Assembly (NCBI GenBank): GCA_900547815.1
Contig: URHY01000026.1
Coordinates: 1 to 25,261 of the forward strand
Length of the DNA: 25,261 nucleotides
Source: an uncultured Solobacterium sp.
GTDB taxonomy: Bacteria > Bacillota_I > Bacilli_A > Erysipelotrichales > Erysipelotrichaceae
Direction: 5' to 3'
The number at the start of each line of letters is the position of its first letter. Position 1 is the first letter of the stretch. This document shows, one piece after another, positions 1-8,481 of the stretch. The notes under the pieces are model-generated. The model was not told the origin of the DNA, searched no databases, and saw nothing but the letters and a program-made list of their open reading frames with translations. The position numbers and the translations under genes were made by a program.

Positions 1-53
1 AAATCATTTTTATATATGAAAATTATATAAAAGTGAAAGAGGAGAGAGTAAAA

Positions 54-1472
54 ATGAATGATTCACAAAAAATGAAGTGGTACACACTTGCGTTTATGTG
101 CTTTTCTACGCTTTGGGGATTTGGAAACGTACTAAACGGATTTATGTACTTCAACGGAATTCAAGTAATCTTTTCTTGGATTTTGATGTTTGCGCTTTAC
201 TTCGTACCTTATGCTTTAATGGTAGGTGAGTTAGGTTCTGCATTCAAAAATTCAGGTGGAGGTGTAAGTTCTTGGATTCACGAAACAACAGGTCCTAAGG
301 CTGCATACTATGCAGGTTGGACTTATTGGGCATGTCACATTACGTACATTGCTTCAAAGGGTTCTGGTGGTTTAAAAGCATTAAGCTGGATGATCTTCCA
401 AAACTCAGAAACTTATGCATCTTTTAACACAAAAGCTGTTCAGTTTGCGACATTGGCTGTATTATTACTATTCAGTTATGTAGCAAGTCGTGGTTTAAAC
501 CCATTGAAAAAAATGGCTACAATCGCTGGTTCAAGTATGTTTGTTATGAGTATTTTATATATCCTGATGATGTTTGCGGCTCCAGCTATCAATCCTAATG
601 GTGGATATTTAGCTATGGATTTCAGCTTCAAAAACTTGATTCCAACATTTGACTGGAAATATTTCAGTTCATTATCAATCTTAGTTTTTGCGGTTGGTGG
701 ATGTGAAAAGATTTCACCTTATGTAAATAAAGTTGAAGATCCTTCAAGAGGTTTCCCTAAGAGTATGATTTTTGCGGCTATCATGGTTATCATCTGTGCT
801 ATTTTTGGTACAATCGCAATGGGTATGATGTTTGATCCTGCTGTAATCGATGCGAATTTTGACTCATACAATGCGAATGGTTCTTATTGGGCATTCCAAA
901 GATTAGGTGAATACTATGGTATGGGTAATGTGTTGATGATTGTTTATGCAGCTTGTAACTGTATTGGACAATTCTCTACATTAGTCATTAGTATTGATGC
1001 GCCTTTACGAATGTTATTGGATAACGAAGATGCTCGTCAATATATTCCAACTAAGTTATTGCACAAGAATGATGCAGGTGCTTATTCAAATGGTATCATC
1101 ATGGTTGATATTCTTGCAGGTGCAATCATCTTGGCTCAAGCTTTAGTTCCAAATGCAGATACAGTACTTCGTCAGTTGACGCAGTTAAACTCAGTAACAA
1201 TGCCAATGCGTTACTTGTGGGTATTCTTTGCTTATATTATGTTACGTAAGAAAACAAATGTTTTCCACCGTGATTATAAATTTGTGAAGAATAACACAGT
1301 AGCAATCGTATTTGGTGCTTGGTGTTTTGTATTAACGGCTGCTTGCTGCTTATTAGGTATGTATAAAGCAGGAGATATGTATACTACAATCTTAAATATT
1401 ATCACTCCAGTTGTATTAACGGCTTTAGGATTGATTTTACCAGCAATCAAGAAAAAAGAGGCAAAAAATTAA
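54..1472 (+). CDS. APC-superfamily amino acid permease (YjeM/GadC-like)
   Basis: This is a polytopic inner-membrane transporter of about 472 residues with roughly twelve hydrophobic helices, the usual size of APC-superfamily amino acid permeases. The N-terminal part (a Gly-rich first helix with FGNVLNGF, then LMVGELGSAF and a GGGVSSWI segment) resembles the YjeM/GadC branch, which exchanges or imports amino acids. I infer the family from these patterns; the substrate cannot be read. An in-frame GTG at 33 would add seven residues. The ATG at 54 is preferred because GGAGAG at 41-46 sits at ideal distance. The next gene is an aminopeptidase, so peptide-derived amino acid uptake is a reasonable context. 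The stop codon lies inside a hairpin that looks like a terminator. Confidence 0.85.
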   Translation: MNDSQKMKWYTLAFMCFSTLWGFGNVLNGFMYFNGIQVIFSWILMFALYFVPYALMVGELGSAFKNSGGGVSSWIHETTGPKAAYYAGWTYWACHITYIASKGSGGLKALSWMIFQNSETYASFNTKAVQFATLAVLLLFSYVASRGLNPLKKMATIAGSSMFVMSILYILMMFAAPAINPNGGYLAMDFSFKNLIPTFDWKYFSSLSILVFAVGGCEKISPYVNKVEDPSRGFPKSMIFAAIMVIICAIFGTIAMGMMFDPAVIDANFDSYNANGSYWAFQRLGEYYGMGNVLMIVYAACNCIGQFSTLVISIDAPLRMLLDNEDARQYIPTKLLHKNDAGAYSNGIIMVDILAGAIILAQALVPNADTVLRQLTQLNSVTMPMRYLWVFFAYIMLRKKTNVFHRDYKFVKNNTVAIVFGAWCFVLTAACCLLGMYKAGDMYTTILNIITPVVLTALGLILPAIKKKEAKN

Positions 1473-1484
1473 TTTTGCCTTTTC
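1459..1484 (+). terminator. Intrinsic terminator overlapping the permease stop codon
   Basis: AGGCAAAA at 1459-1466 pairs with TTTTGCCT at 1473-1480 around a six-base loop that contains the TAA stop; a T-rich tail follows. The stem has only three G-C pairs, so termination may be partial and could allow readthrough into the aminopeptidase gene. Confidence 0.55.
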
Positions 1485-1530
1485 TTCTTATTTGTGGATA
1501 ATTATATATAGTTGAGGAGATGTTTTTATA

Positions 1531-2853
1531 ATGAATACAGTAGAAATTTCAAATGAATTAATTCAATTTATTGAATCAAGTCCAAGTATGTTTCATTCAA
1601 TTAAAACGATTCGTACTTATTTAGAAGAAGATGGATTTACTTATCTTCCAGAATCAAAGGCTTGGGATGTAAAGGCAGGAGGAAAGTATTACACAATTCG
1701 TAATCATTCAAGTTTGATTGCGTTTAAAGTGGGTAAAAATCTAGATTCATATCACTTCCAAATGTGTGCAAGCCACTCAGATTCGCCAACTTATAAAGTG
1801 AAAAATGTACCTGAACTTGAAGGACCTAAAGAATATCTACGTCTAGATGTTGAAGCTTATGGTGGTATGATCGATAATACATGGTTCGATCGTCCTTTAA
1901 GTGTTGCTGGTCGTGTGCTTGTAAGAAATGGTTCTAAAATTGAATCAAAATTATTATATATCGACAAAGATATCTTAATGATTCCTAATGTAGCAATTCA
2001 CTTCAATCGTGAAGTAAATAATGGGTATAAATATAATCGTCAAATCGATTTGTGTCCAATGTTCTCTTGTGGTGCACTTAAAAAGGGTGCATTTGATAAG
2101 ATGGTTGCAGATGAATTAGGCGTTAATGTCGAGGATATCTTAGGTAAAGATTTATTCTTGGTAAATCGTCAAAAAGGTTTGGTTTGGGGTTATGAAAATG
2201 AATTTGTTTCGAGTCCTAAATTAGATGATTTACAATGCGCATTCGTTTCATTAAAGGCTTTTATGGAAGCTGAAAATGATAAGAGTGTTAATGTATATTG
2301 CTGCTTTGACAATGAAGAAGTTGGATCAAACACAAAACAAGGTGCTATGTCTACTTTCTTAAAAGATGTATTGCACCGTATCAATAATGGTTTAGGTAAA
2401 ACGGAAGAAGAGTATTATCAAGCTATTGCGAAAACTTTCTTAGTAAGTTGTGATAATGCACATGCATTGCATCCAAATCATCCTGAAAAAACAGATGCAG
2501 TAAATTATGTCACAATGAATGGTGGTATTGTCATTAAGGAAAGTGCAAACCAGAAATATACAACGGATGCGTTTAGCCGTGCGTTATTTACGGGGGTTTG
2601 TCAAAACGTAAATGTACCTGTTCAAAGCTTTGCGAACCGTAGTGATAGTGTTGGAGGTTCTACATTAGGTAACTTATCAAATACACAGGTTAGTATTCAT
2701 GCGGTTGACTTTGGTCTAGCACAACTTGCCATGCATTCATGTTTTGAAACAGCAGGTGTTAAGGATACTGAATATGCGATTATCGCATTAAAAGAATTCT
2801 ATGAAACAAATGTGCAGATCGATGAAGCTGAATCGGTATGTCTAGAGAAGTAA
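1531..2853 (+). CDS. apeB: M18-family metalloaminopeptidase
   Basis: This is a cytoplasmic zinc aminopeptidase of 440 residues that removes N-terminal residues from peptides; M18 enzymes often prefer acidic or neutral residues. The full family pattern is visible: CASHSDSP (H82, D84), SPKLDD around D232, the catalytic DNEEVGS block (E262/E263), SCDNAHALHPN around D308, and SIHAVDFG (H390) near the C-terminus. The length is typical for bacterial M18 proteins. GAGGAG lies upstream of the ATG. It follows an amino acid permease with a weak terminator between them, and its 3' end overlaps the next gene by 16 bases, so the two are probably cotranscribed. The symbol follows common usage for bacterial M18 enzymes. 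Confidence 0.9.
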   Translation: MNTVEISNELIQFIESSPSMFHSIKTIRTYLEEDGFTYLPESKAWDVKAGGKYYTIRNHSSLIAFKVGKNLDSYHFQMCASHSDSPTYKVKNVPELEGPKEYLRLDVEAYGGMIDNTWFDRPLSVAGRVLVRNGSKIESKLLYIDKDILMIPNVAIHFNREVNNGYKYNRQIDLCPMFSCGALKKGAFDKMVADELGVNVEDILGKDLFLVNRQKGLVWGYENEFVSSPKLDDLQCAFVSLKAFMEAENDKSVNVYCCFDNEEVGSNTKQGAMSTFLKDVLHRINNGLGKTEEEYYQAIAKTFLVSCDNAHALHPNHPEKTDAVNYVTMNGGIVIKESANQKYTTDAFSRALFTGVCQNVNVPVQSFANRSDSVGGSTLGNLSNTQVSIHAVDFGLAQLAMHSCFETAGVKDTEYAIIALKEFYETNVQIDEAESVCLEK

Positions 2854-3386
2854 TAGTTCAAAGAATAGAGAAGTCGGATTTGATCGATGCGAAAAAGGAA
2901 TTGATGATTGAAATTGTCCAAAATAAAAAGGAGGATGATTTTGATAAGAAGATCGATCGTTTGTATCGTCAATTTTCTAAGAGTTCTTCTTTTAAAAAAC
3001 ATGTAGAAAAGATGGTTGTGCGTGATGATGAAAAGCTAAAAATTTGTAATATGATGCTTGTGATGAGTGTGACTTTAACTTTATTCTTTTTGAAGGCCGT
3101 CTTGTTTTCGAGTTATGTTGTTAATTTTAGTGTTGATGCGATTGTTGGTTGTCTAGCATTTGTATTTTCATTTATCAATATACGAACAAAGTATAGGACA
3201 TTAAAGCGATATGATTTAGTTCGTGACTTTATCTATCTAGATATTTTATCTTTACTTCTATGTATATTATTTAAAATGTTTTTTCCAGTACAAGTGGATT
3301 TTTCGCTGATTATTCTATTGGTGGATTATTATTTGTGCAAAAAAAGATTTAAAGAAAAAGCATTTAAAATGTTGGAGGCAAATTAG
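2838..3386 (+). CDS. Small four-helix membrane protein, unknown function
   Basis: This 182-residue protein belongs to no family I recognise. Residues 1-68 are highly charged and probably helical and cytoplasmic. Hydrophobic segments follow at about 71-90, 96-115, 131-150 and 153-167, and the protein ends in a basic tail. The start at 2838 lies inside the end of the aminopeptidase gene and has only a weak ribosome binding site. An in-frame ATG at 2904 (Met23) has a better one, AAAGGAA at 2894-2900, so the protein may start there. Overlap with the peptidase gene suggests translational coupling. A strong terminator follows. Confidence 0.7.
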   Translation: MSREVIVQRIEKSDLIDAKKELMIEIVQNKKEDDFDKKIDRLYRQFSKSSSFKKHVEKMVVRDDEKLKICNMMLVMSVTLTLFFLKAVLFSSYVVNFSVDAIVGCLAFVFSFINIRTKYRTLKRYDLVRDFIYLDILSLLLCILFKMFFPVQVDFSLIILLVDYYLCKKRFKEKAFKMLEAN

Positions 3387-3395
3387 CAAATTTAT

Positions 3396-3427
3396 GGGGT
3401 ATCACAATATGTGGTACTCCTATTTTT
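3396..3427 (+). terminator. Strong intrinsic terminator
   Basis: An 11-bp stem (3396-3406 with 3410-3420, including G-T wobbles) with a three-base loop is followed by a T-rich run at 3421-3427. It ends the permease-peptidase-membrane protein group and insulates ftsA. Confidence 0.85.
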
Positions 3428-3512
3428 TCTCATTTGATTTTAAAAGACTAGCCTTCTATTTTTCTTTCATTTATGATATTATTGTTAAGTAGTATGTAAA
3501 AGGAGACGTCGA

Positions 3513-4772
3513 ATGAGTAAGAAAAGAGTTTATGCGGCTATCGAAATTGCTGATCAAGAGATTCGTCTTATCGTTTTAGAGATATTTGAAGCTCGTTACA
3601 ACGTTTTAAGAACAGAAAGAGTTGCTTGTTCAGGTGTAGATAAAAAACAAAAGATTGTCGATGAAAGTGCTATTGTTACAGCCATTCGTCAAGCTATAAC
3701 GAATGCACAGGCAGCTTTAGGATACCGAATTGAGCGTGTATTATTGGCTGTTCCTAGTGTAAATGTAATGCGCAGTTCACAAAAGGTACGTGTGCAGATT
3801 GAAGATGGAACAAAGAATATTCGTTTATTCCATATTCAGCAAGGATATAAAAATGCGATTCAAAAACGATTGAATGAAGATGTAGAATTCGTAAATGCGA
3901 ATAAAGTAACTTATGAAGTGAATGGTACTCTAAGTCAAAAGCTTCCATTGAATGAAGAATGTGAAGAATTCATTATGGATGTAGATTTATTGTATGCGGA
4001 TAAGGAAACGATTTATTCGTATGCTCGCTGTGTTGAACAGGCAAATCTTGAAATCTTGGATCTATGTTTAGATTCATTTGCGATTGGTCAAGAAACTGCG
4101 GCTTTAGCACAAAGTACGGAAAGAGTTACAATTCAAGTTGATTTGGAACAAAATCATTCTACTCTAGCTTTATTTAGCACGGGTCGTTTGATGACTTGTA
4201 CAACATTGGATTATGGATACTTATGGTTCATTGAAGATATCCAAAGAAAATATAAGTTGAGTAATGATGTATGTTACAGATTATTGCAAAATATTTTCTC
4301 GGGTCAAGAAGATGAAAATAGTGATGTGATCGTTTATATTGAACAAAGAGAAGATATGCGAGTTGAGATTACAGCAAATGAACTTGCGAAAGCTTGTTTA
4401 CCTCGTATTCGTCAATGGATTGCAGCTGTTAATGATGCATGTTTACCAATTGTTCGCCAAGGTAAATCAAGATATGTCATTACTGGACAAGGAAGTAATA
4501 TTCCAGTATTGAAGGATTTGGATAAATCTTTTAATGCGAGTGCAATGATCTATCAGGAACAAGCTATTGGTGCTAGAGATGGCGCATTTGTATGTGGCTT
4601 AGGTATGGCTTATGCATGGCAAGATATTAATCGTATTCACCACGATGATCGAATCAGTGCTAATAATAATGAATTAGAAGCAAGTATTGATGCGATCAAT
4701 CAGAAGGCATCTGCTGGTGAAGGTGGATTTACGAAGAAGTTAAAGAATGCTATTTTAGCGGAAGAAGAATAA
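3513..4772 (+). CDS. ftsA: FtsA-like cell division protein with degenerate nucleotide-binding motifs
   Basis: FtsA is the actin-fold protein that tethers FtsZ filaments to the membrane during division. This 419-residue protein sits 19 bases upstream of ftsZ, has a typical FtsA length, and ends in a short basic/hydrophobic stretch ([10 protein letters not shown], 406-415) like the membrane-binding helix. The actin-fold motifs are badly eroded. The phosphate-1 loop (8-20) reads [13 protein letters not shown], with IADQE where families usually have IGTSK. The phosphate-2 motif (207-220) reads [14 protein letters not shown] instead of a Gly-rich DxGGGTT pattern. The adenosine motif VITGQGS (322-328) is better kept. 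ATP binding may be weak or lost. AAAGGAGA at 3498-3505 is a strong ribosome binding site. A weak promoter (TTGATT 3434, TATTTT 3457, 17 apart) is possible. Confidence 0.85.
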   Translation: MSKKRVYAAIEIADQEIRLIVLEIFEARYNVLRTERVACSGVDKKQKIVDESAIVTAIRQAITNAQAALGYRIERVLLAVPSVNVMRSSQKVRVQIEDGTKNIRLFHIQQGYKNAIQKRLNEDVEFVNANKVTYEVNGTLSQKLPLNEECEEFIMDVDLLYADKETIYSYARCVEQANLEILDLCLDSFAIGQETAALAQSTERVTIQVDLEQNHSTLALFSTGRLMTCTTLDYGYLWFIEDIQRKYKLSNDVCYRLLQNIFSGQEDENSDVIVYIEQREDMRVEITANELAKACLPRIRQWIAAVNDACLPIVRQGKSRYVITGQGSNIPVLKDLDKSFNASAMIYQEQAIGARDGAFVCGLGMAYAWQDINRIHHDDRISANNNELEASIDAINQKASAGEGGFTKKLKNAILAEEE

Positions 4773-4791
4773 AAAGAGAGGAAAATATTAT

Positions 4792-5901
4792 ATGACTGAA
4801 TTTAATCAAGTAGCAAATATTAAAGTATTTGGTGTTGGTGGTGGTGGATCCAATGCCGTTAATCGTATGGTTGCTGATGGTGTTAAAGGTGTTGATTTCT
4901 ATATCTGTAACACAGATGTACAGGTAATGAAAAATTCTCCTTGCGATAATAAAATCGTTTTAGGAAAAGAAACTACAAAAGGTTTAGGAGCTGGAGGAAA
5001 TCCAGAATATGGACGTAAAGCTGCTGAAGAAAGTGAAGCAGAAATTCGCGAATCTGTAAAAGGTAGCGATATGGTGTTCATTACTGCCGGTATGGGTGGT
5101 GGAACAGGTACTGGTGCTGCTCCATTAATCGCAAAAATTTCTAAAGAAGAAGGAGCTCTAACAGTAGCAGTTGTAACTCGTCCATTCACTTTTGAAGGTC
5201 GTCGTCGTGCAAATAATGCTAAAGATGGTATTGAAGAATTAAAGAAATATGTTGATTCATTGATTATCGTTTCAAATGACAACTTATTAGATGTTATTGG
5301 ACGTAAACCAATTGAAGAAGCATTCCAAGCTGCAGATAATGTGTTACGTCAAGGTGTTCAGACAATTTCTGATTTAATTGCTGTTCCAGCATTGGTTAAC
5401 TTAGACTTTGCGGACGTTCGTAGTGTAATGCAAAATCAAGGCCGTGCGTTAATTGGTATTGGTATGGCTGAAGGTGAAGATAAAGCTATTTCTGCTGCAG
5501 AAAAAGCTATTCAATCACCATTATTGGAAGCACAAATTTCTGGCGCTAAATCTGCTATCGTAAACATCACTGGTGGTGACAAAGTTAGCTTATTCGATGC
5601 ACAAAATGCTGTATCTGTAATTCAAGATGCAGCTGGTGGAGATGTTGACTGTATTTTCGGTATTGCAATCAATGAACAATTAGGGGATGCAATCATTGTA
5701 ACTGTAATTGCTACAGGATTTGAAGAACCAAAAGAAAAACAACGTAAAAGACGTTCAGAACCTGTTATTAAACAAGTTGCAAACGATACTTTGTTCACTG
5801 AACCAAAAATTCAATCTCCTGTAAATCCAGGGGTTGTAACTAGTGTTGAATCTAACACAAATGATGATGAACAAATTCCAAATTTCTTCTTCAATCGTTA
5901 A
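4792..5901 (+). CDS. ftsZ: Cell division tubulin homologue FtsZ
   Basis: FtsZ is the GTP-dependent tubulin homologue that forms the cytokinetic ring. The 369-residue protein shows all key parts: [13 protein letters not shown] near the N-terminus, the tubulin signature GGGTGTG at 102-108, the FEGRRR block, and the T7 loop NLDFADVR (203-210) with the catalytic aspartates D205/D208. A variable linker from about 315 follows, and the conserved C-terminal peptide DDEQIPNFF binds partners such as FtsA. GAGAGG at 4776-4781 lies at good distance. It is coexpressed with ftsA and ended by a strong terminator. FtsQ and the mur genes are not in this window. Confidence 0.98.
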   Translation: MTEFNQVANIKVFGVGGGGSNAVNRMVADGVKGVDFYICNTDVQVMKNSPCDNKIVLGKETTKGLGAGGNPEYGRKAAEESEAEIRESVKGSDMVFITAGMGGGTGTGAAPLIAKISKEEGALTVAVVTRPFTFEGRRRANNAKDGIEELKKYVDSLIIVSNDNLLDVIGRKPIEEAFQAADNVLRQGVQTISDLIAVPALVNLDFADVRSVMQNQGRALIGIGMAEGEDKAISAAEKAIQSPLLEAQISGAKSAIVNITGGDKVSLFDAQNAVSVIQDAAGGDVDCIFGIAINEQLGDAIIVTVIATGFEEPKEKQRKRRSEPVIKQVANDTLFTEPKIQSPVNPGVVTSVESNTNDDEQIPNFFFNR

Positions 5902-5912
5902 TGAAATTATTT

Positions 5913-5937
5913 AGAGAGCTTAGGCTCTCTTTTTTTT
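5913..5937 (+). terminator. Intrinsic terminator after ftsZ
   Basis: AGAGAGC (5913-5919) pairs with GCTCTCT (5924-5930) around a four-base loop, followed by seven T residues. It is tail to tail with the terminator of the tRNA gene. Confidence 0.92.
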
Positions 5938-5951
5938 GCTTTAAAAATGGC

Positions 5952-5980
5952 AAAAAAAAAACAGAGAATTTCTTCTCTGT
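5952..5980 (-). terminator. Intrinsic terminator of the tRNA-Gln gene
   Basis: Read on the minus strand, ACAGAGAA pairs with TTCTCTGT around a GAAA loop (a stable tetraloop) and is followed by nine T residues (A run 5952-5960 on the plus strand). It lies 9 bases past the CCA end of the tRNA. Confidence 0.92.
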
Positions 5981-5988
5981 AATAGGCA

Positions 5989-6064
5989 TGGCTGGGGTAC
6001 TTGGATTCGAACCAAGGAAATGTCAGATTCAGAGTCTGATGCCTTACCGCTTGGCTATACCCCA
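5989..6064 (-). tRNA. tRNA-Gln, anticodon CTG
   Basis: This is a 76-base tRNA on the minus strand. The acceptor stem TGGGGTA pairs with TACCCCA, followed by discriminator G and an encoded CCA (5989-5991). The D-arm contains AGCGGTAAGGC, the anticodon stem TCAGA/TCTGA encloses the loop CTCTGAA with anticodon CTG (plus-strand CAG at 6030-6032), and the T-arm is CTTGG TTCGAAT CCAAG. The sequence matches the typical bacterial tRNA-Gln body and reads CAG codons. In an AT-rich genome CAG is the minor Gln codon, so a separate TTG tRNA is expected elsewhere. It has its own promoter and terminator and runs toward ftsZ. Confidence 0.97.
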
Positions 6065-6076
6065 ATGTGCCTATTT

Positions 6077-6105
6077 ATAATACACTATTGGTTATTTTTT
6101 TACAA
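6077..6105 (-). promoter_or_regulatory. Sigma-A type promoter of tRNA-Gln
   Basis: On the minus strand, TTGTAA (6100-6105) and TATTAT (6077-6082) are separated by 17 bases. Transcription would start near 6070, a few bases before the mature 5' end at 6064. The -35 element overlaps the arm of a hairpin at 6102-6135. Confidence 0.75.
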
Positions 6106-6135
6106 GTGTTTTTTTATCTAAAACACTTGTTTTTT
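6102..6135 (+). terminator. Terminator-like hairpin upstream of the pilus operon
   Basis: ACAAGTGTTT (6102-6111) pairs with AAACACTTGT (6121-6130), followed by a T run, so it reads as a plus-strand terminator. No plus-strand gene ends here: ftsZ already has its own terminator at 5913. It may stop readthrough across the tRNA or be part of a leader of the pilus operon. From 6136 to 6252 I see no convincing sigma-A promoter; TTGTCA at 6203-6208 lacks a well-spaced -10. Confidence 0.5.
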
Positions 6136-6252
6136 GGCGTTTTAGATCAAATAGGTTCAATCGAAAAAAATTGAGCTCAGTTAATGTCTTTTTCACATTG
6201 GGTTGTCAAAATTATAGGTGAGAAGAAAAGAGTATATAAATGAGGGGGTGAA

Positions 6253-8481
6253 ATGATGAAAAAGAAAATTTATATATGTATGAGTATTCTTATGGTATTT
6301 CTTCTTTCTTTAACAATGGTAAATGCAAGTGAGCCAATAACGTATCGACTTACTGATGTGGAAATGGAGATGATGAATGAATATAAGAAGGGAAATATCA
6401 ATACGCCTGAATTTATTCAAATGCGCAAACAAAAAGCTGAGAAAAATGGTTTGTTAGACTATTGTGATGAGAACTACTTTCTAGAAGAATCTTTTTATGA
6501 TTGCTACGCAGATGCCTATCTAATGAAGAATGGCTTGATTATTTTAGATCGATATAGTGCAGGATTTGATTCAAGTTCAAATTATGTTATGGCAAGAACA
6601 AGCAGTGTAACAAATGTTTTTCACCATCGATATACAGATAGAAATGGTTATTATATAACTAATTGTTATTATCAATTATCGAATGGGTATCATGCTTTTT
6701 GTGCCGAAGGATTGTATGCTAATCCAACAAGTGGAAGTCAAACATCCGATCCTTATTTAGTCAATAATGCGAATCTTAAAAAATGTTTGTATTACGGCTA
6801 TGGGGGTCCAGGTGATCTATTGACATCTCGTTATGGAGCAAGTGGTGCCATTGTTTTGACAGATGAATTAGTTTCAAATGCATATTCAAACAATTGTATT
6901 AGTTATGCCAACAACAATGGTTATCATTGGAGAACAACAGTGAGTGGTTTATGGAATGAAATCGTTTCTAAACCAGAACCTAGTAATTATGATGTATATA
7001 TGGTTGATGTACAAGGGCAAGCCTATAACTGGCAAGGAGTAATTACGCCTATTCAAAAACTAGCTTATGGAATCAACTCACCAAAAGGAAGTGTTCAACT
7101 CAAAAAGGCAAGTCAACTTCAGAATGTGAGTTCAAACAATGCATCTTATACATTCAAAGATGCTAAGTATGGGTTATATAGTGATGAAGGGTGTACAAAT
7201 AAAATAGCCGATTTTACAATGGATGAAAATGGGTATTCCAATGTGGTTTCAGATTTATCTTTAAAAACTTATTATGTTTGTGAAGAAAATGCTCCTAAAG
7301 GATATGCCAAAGATAGTACAGTTTATCCAGTGAATATCCAAGATAGTCAACTTGTAAGTATAAGTGTTACAGATATACCGCAAACAAATCTTGTTGATTT
7401 GATTCTTCAAAAGAAAGATAAAGAAACAAAGAAGAGTAATGCGTCTTTAAAGGATGCACAATATATTTTCAAGTTTTATGATAAAGATCCTAAAACAGAG
7501 GGGATATTGCCATTGAAAACTTGGACAATGAAGACGGATGAAAAGGGTCAAATCTTTATGAAGGATGAATATAAAGTATCTGGAGATGATTTTTATAGAG
7601 ATTTAGATGGTAATATCTGTCTTCCACTAGGAACGATTACTGTACAAGAACTTATTCCTCCACAAGGATACATTTTAGATTCAACTGTATTTGTTCAAAA
7701 AATTGAATCTAAGAACAATGATGTAGTTCATTTGAATTGTTTCAAAACATTTGAAGTGTTCGATCAAGTGAATCGTCTGAAGTTAGTAAAAGTACAGGAA
7801 AATACGAATATTCCTTTGCCGAATGTGACATTTAAACATTGGATCAATGAATCGACATATATTGGTCAAAAAACCACAAATGAGAAAGGCGAAATTGAAC
7901 TTGTGGCTCTTTCAAAAGGAAAACATAAGCTTCAAGAATTTAAAACAATGGATGGATATGTTCTAGATGTAAAGCCAATTGAGTTTGAGGTGTTAGAAGA
8001 TGGAACGATTTCAGGTGTTGATTCTTTAATTCGATTTGAAAATAAAGTAAAGCCTTTTACGCTAAAGATTCAAAAGAAAAATGATAAAAATGAACTTTTA
8101 GATGGAGCTGTATTTGGCTTGTTTAAAGATGAAGAATGTAAAGAATGTATTGAAGAAAAAACAACAGAAAATGGTATTGTTGAATTTGATGAATTAAAAA
8201 ATTTAAAGACATATTTTATCAAGGAAGTAAAAGCACCTGCTGGATATCAAAGAAATAAGCAGATTTATCGTTTAAGTACAGATTTTGTTCCTGCCATTGG
8301 ACAATATGATGTGTATATAAATCATGAAAAAATTGATGGATTGTATGTAGATGAAAAAGTAAATATGGAATTTGTGAATCAAAGAATGGTTAAACTTCCA
8401 CATACAGGTTCAAGTCAAACTTTATTATTTTCTGTATTGGGATTTTTGATTATGTATAAAACACTAAAGGAGAAAGAATGA
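6253..8481 (+). CDS. Thioester-domain (TED) surface adhesin with SpaA-type repeats and LPHTG anchor; probable pilus tip
   Basis: This is a secreted, sortase-processed surface protein of 742 residues. A signal peptide covers about 1-25 (cut after VNA). Residues about 110-275 look like a thioester domain: HAFCAEG gives Cys150, KKCLYYGYGGPG (177-187) is a family-like block, and NWQGVIT (Q261) is the likely Gln partner. Such domains form an internal Cys-Gln thioester that can bond covalently to host targets. Prealbumin-like SpaA domains follow (about 280-365, 382-480, 508-580, 602-675), with E-boxes such as YYVCEENAPKGY and YFIKEVKAPAGY that support Lys-Asn isopeptide bonds. LPHTG is at 715-719, then a helix and basic tail. 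As the first gene of a pilus operon it matches the position of Cpa-type tip adhesins. Two ATGs are adjacent; the one at 6256 has better spacing to GGGGGTG (6244-6250). Confidence 0.88.
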   Translation: MMKKKIYICMSILMVFLLSLTMVNASEPITYRLTDVEMEMMNEYKKGNINTPEFIQMRKQKAEKNGLLDYCDENYFLEESFYDCYADAYLMKNGLIILDRYSAGFDSSSNYVMARTSSVTNVFHHRYTDRNGYYITNCYYQLSNGYHAFCAEGLYANPTSGSQTSDPYLVNNANLKKCLYYGYGGPGDLLTSRYGASGAIVLTDELVSNAYSNNCISYANNNGYHWRTTVSGLWNEIVSKPEPSNYDVYMVDVQGQAYNWQGVITPIQKLAYGINSPKGSVQLKKASQLQNVSSNNASYTFKDAKYGLYSDEGCTNKIADFTMDENGYSNVVSDLSLKTYYVCEENAPKGYAKDSTVYPVNIQDSQLVSISVTDIPQTNLVDLILQKKDKETKKSNASLKDAQYIFKFYDKDPKTEGILPLKTWTMKTDEKGQIFMKDEYKVSGDDFYRDLDGNICLPLGTITVQELIPPQGYILDSTVFVQKIESKNNDVVHLNCFKTFEVFDQVNRLKLVKVQENTNIPLPNVTFKHWINESTYIGQKTTNEKGEIELVALSKGKHKLQEFKTMDGYVLDVKPIEFEVLEDGTISGVDSLIRFENKVKPFTLKIQKKNDKNELLDGAVFGLFKDEECKECIEEKTTENGIVEFDELKNLKTYFIKEVKAPAGYQRNKQIYRLSTDFVPAIGQYDVYINHEKIDGLYVDEKVNMEFVNQRMVKLPHTGSSQTLLFSVLGFLIMYKTLKEKE

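Noticed and set aside
4899..5282. Minus-strand open frame antisense to ftsZ
   Set aside because: No ribosome binding site or recognisable domain; it mirrors the biased codons of ftsZ.
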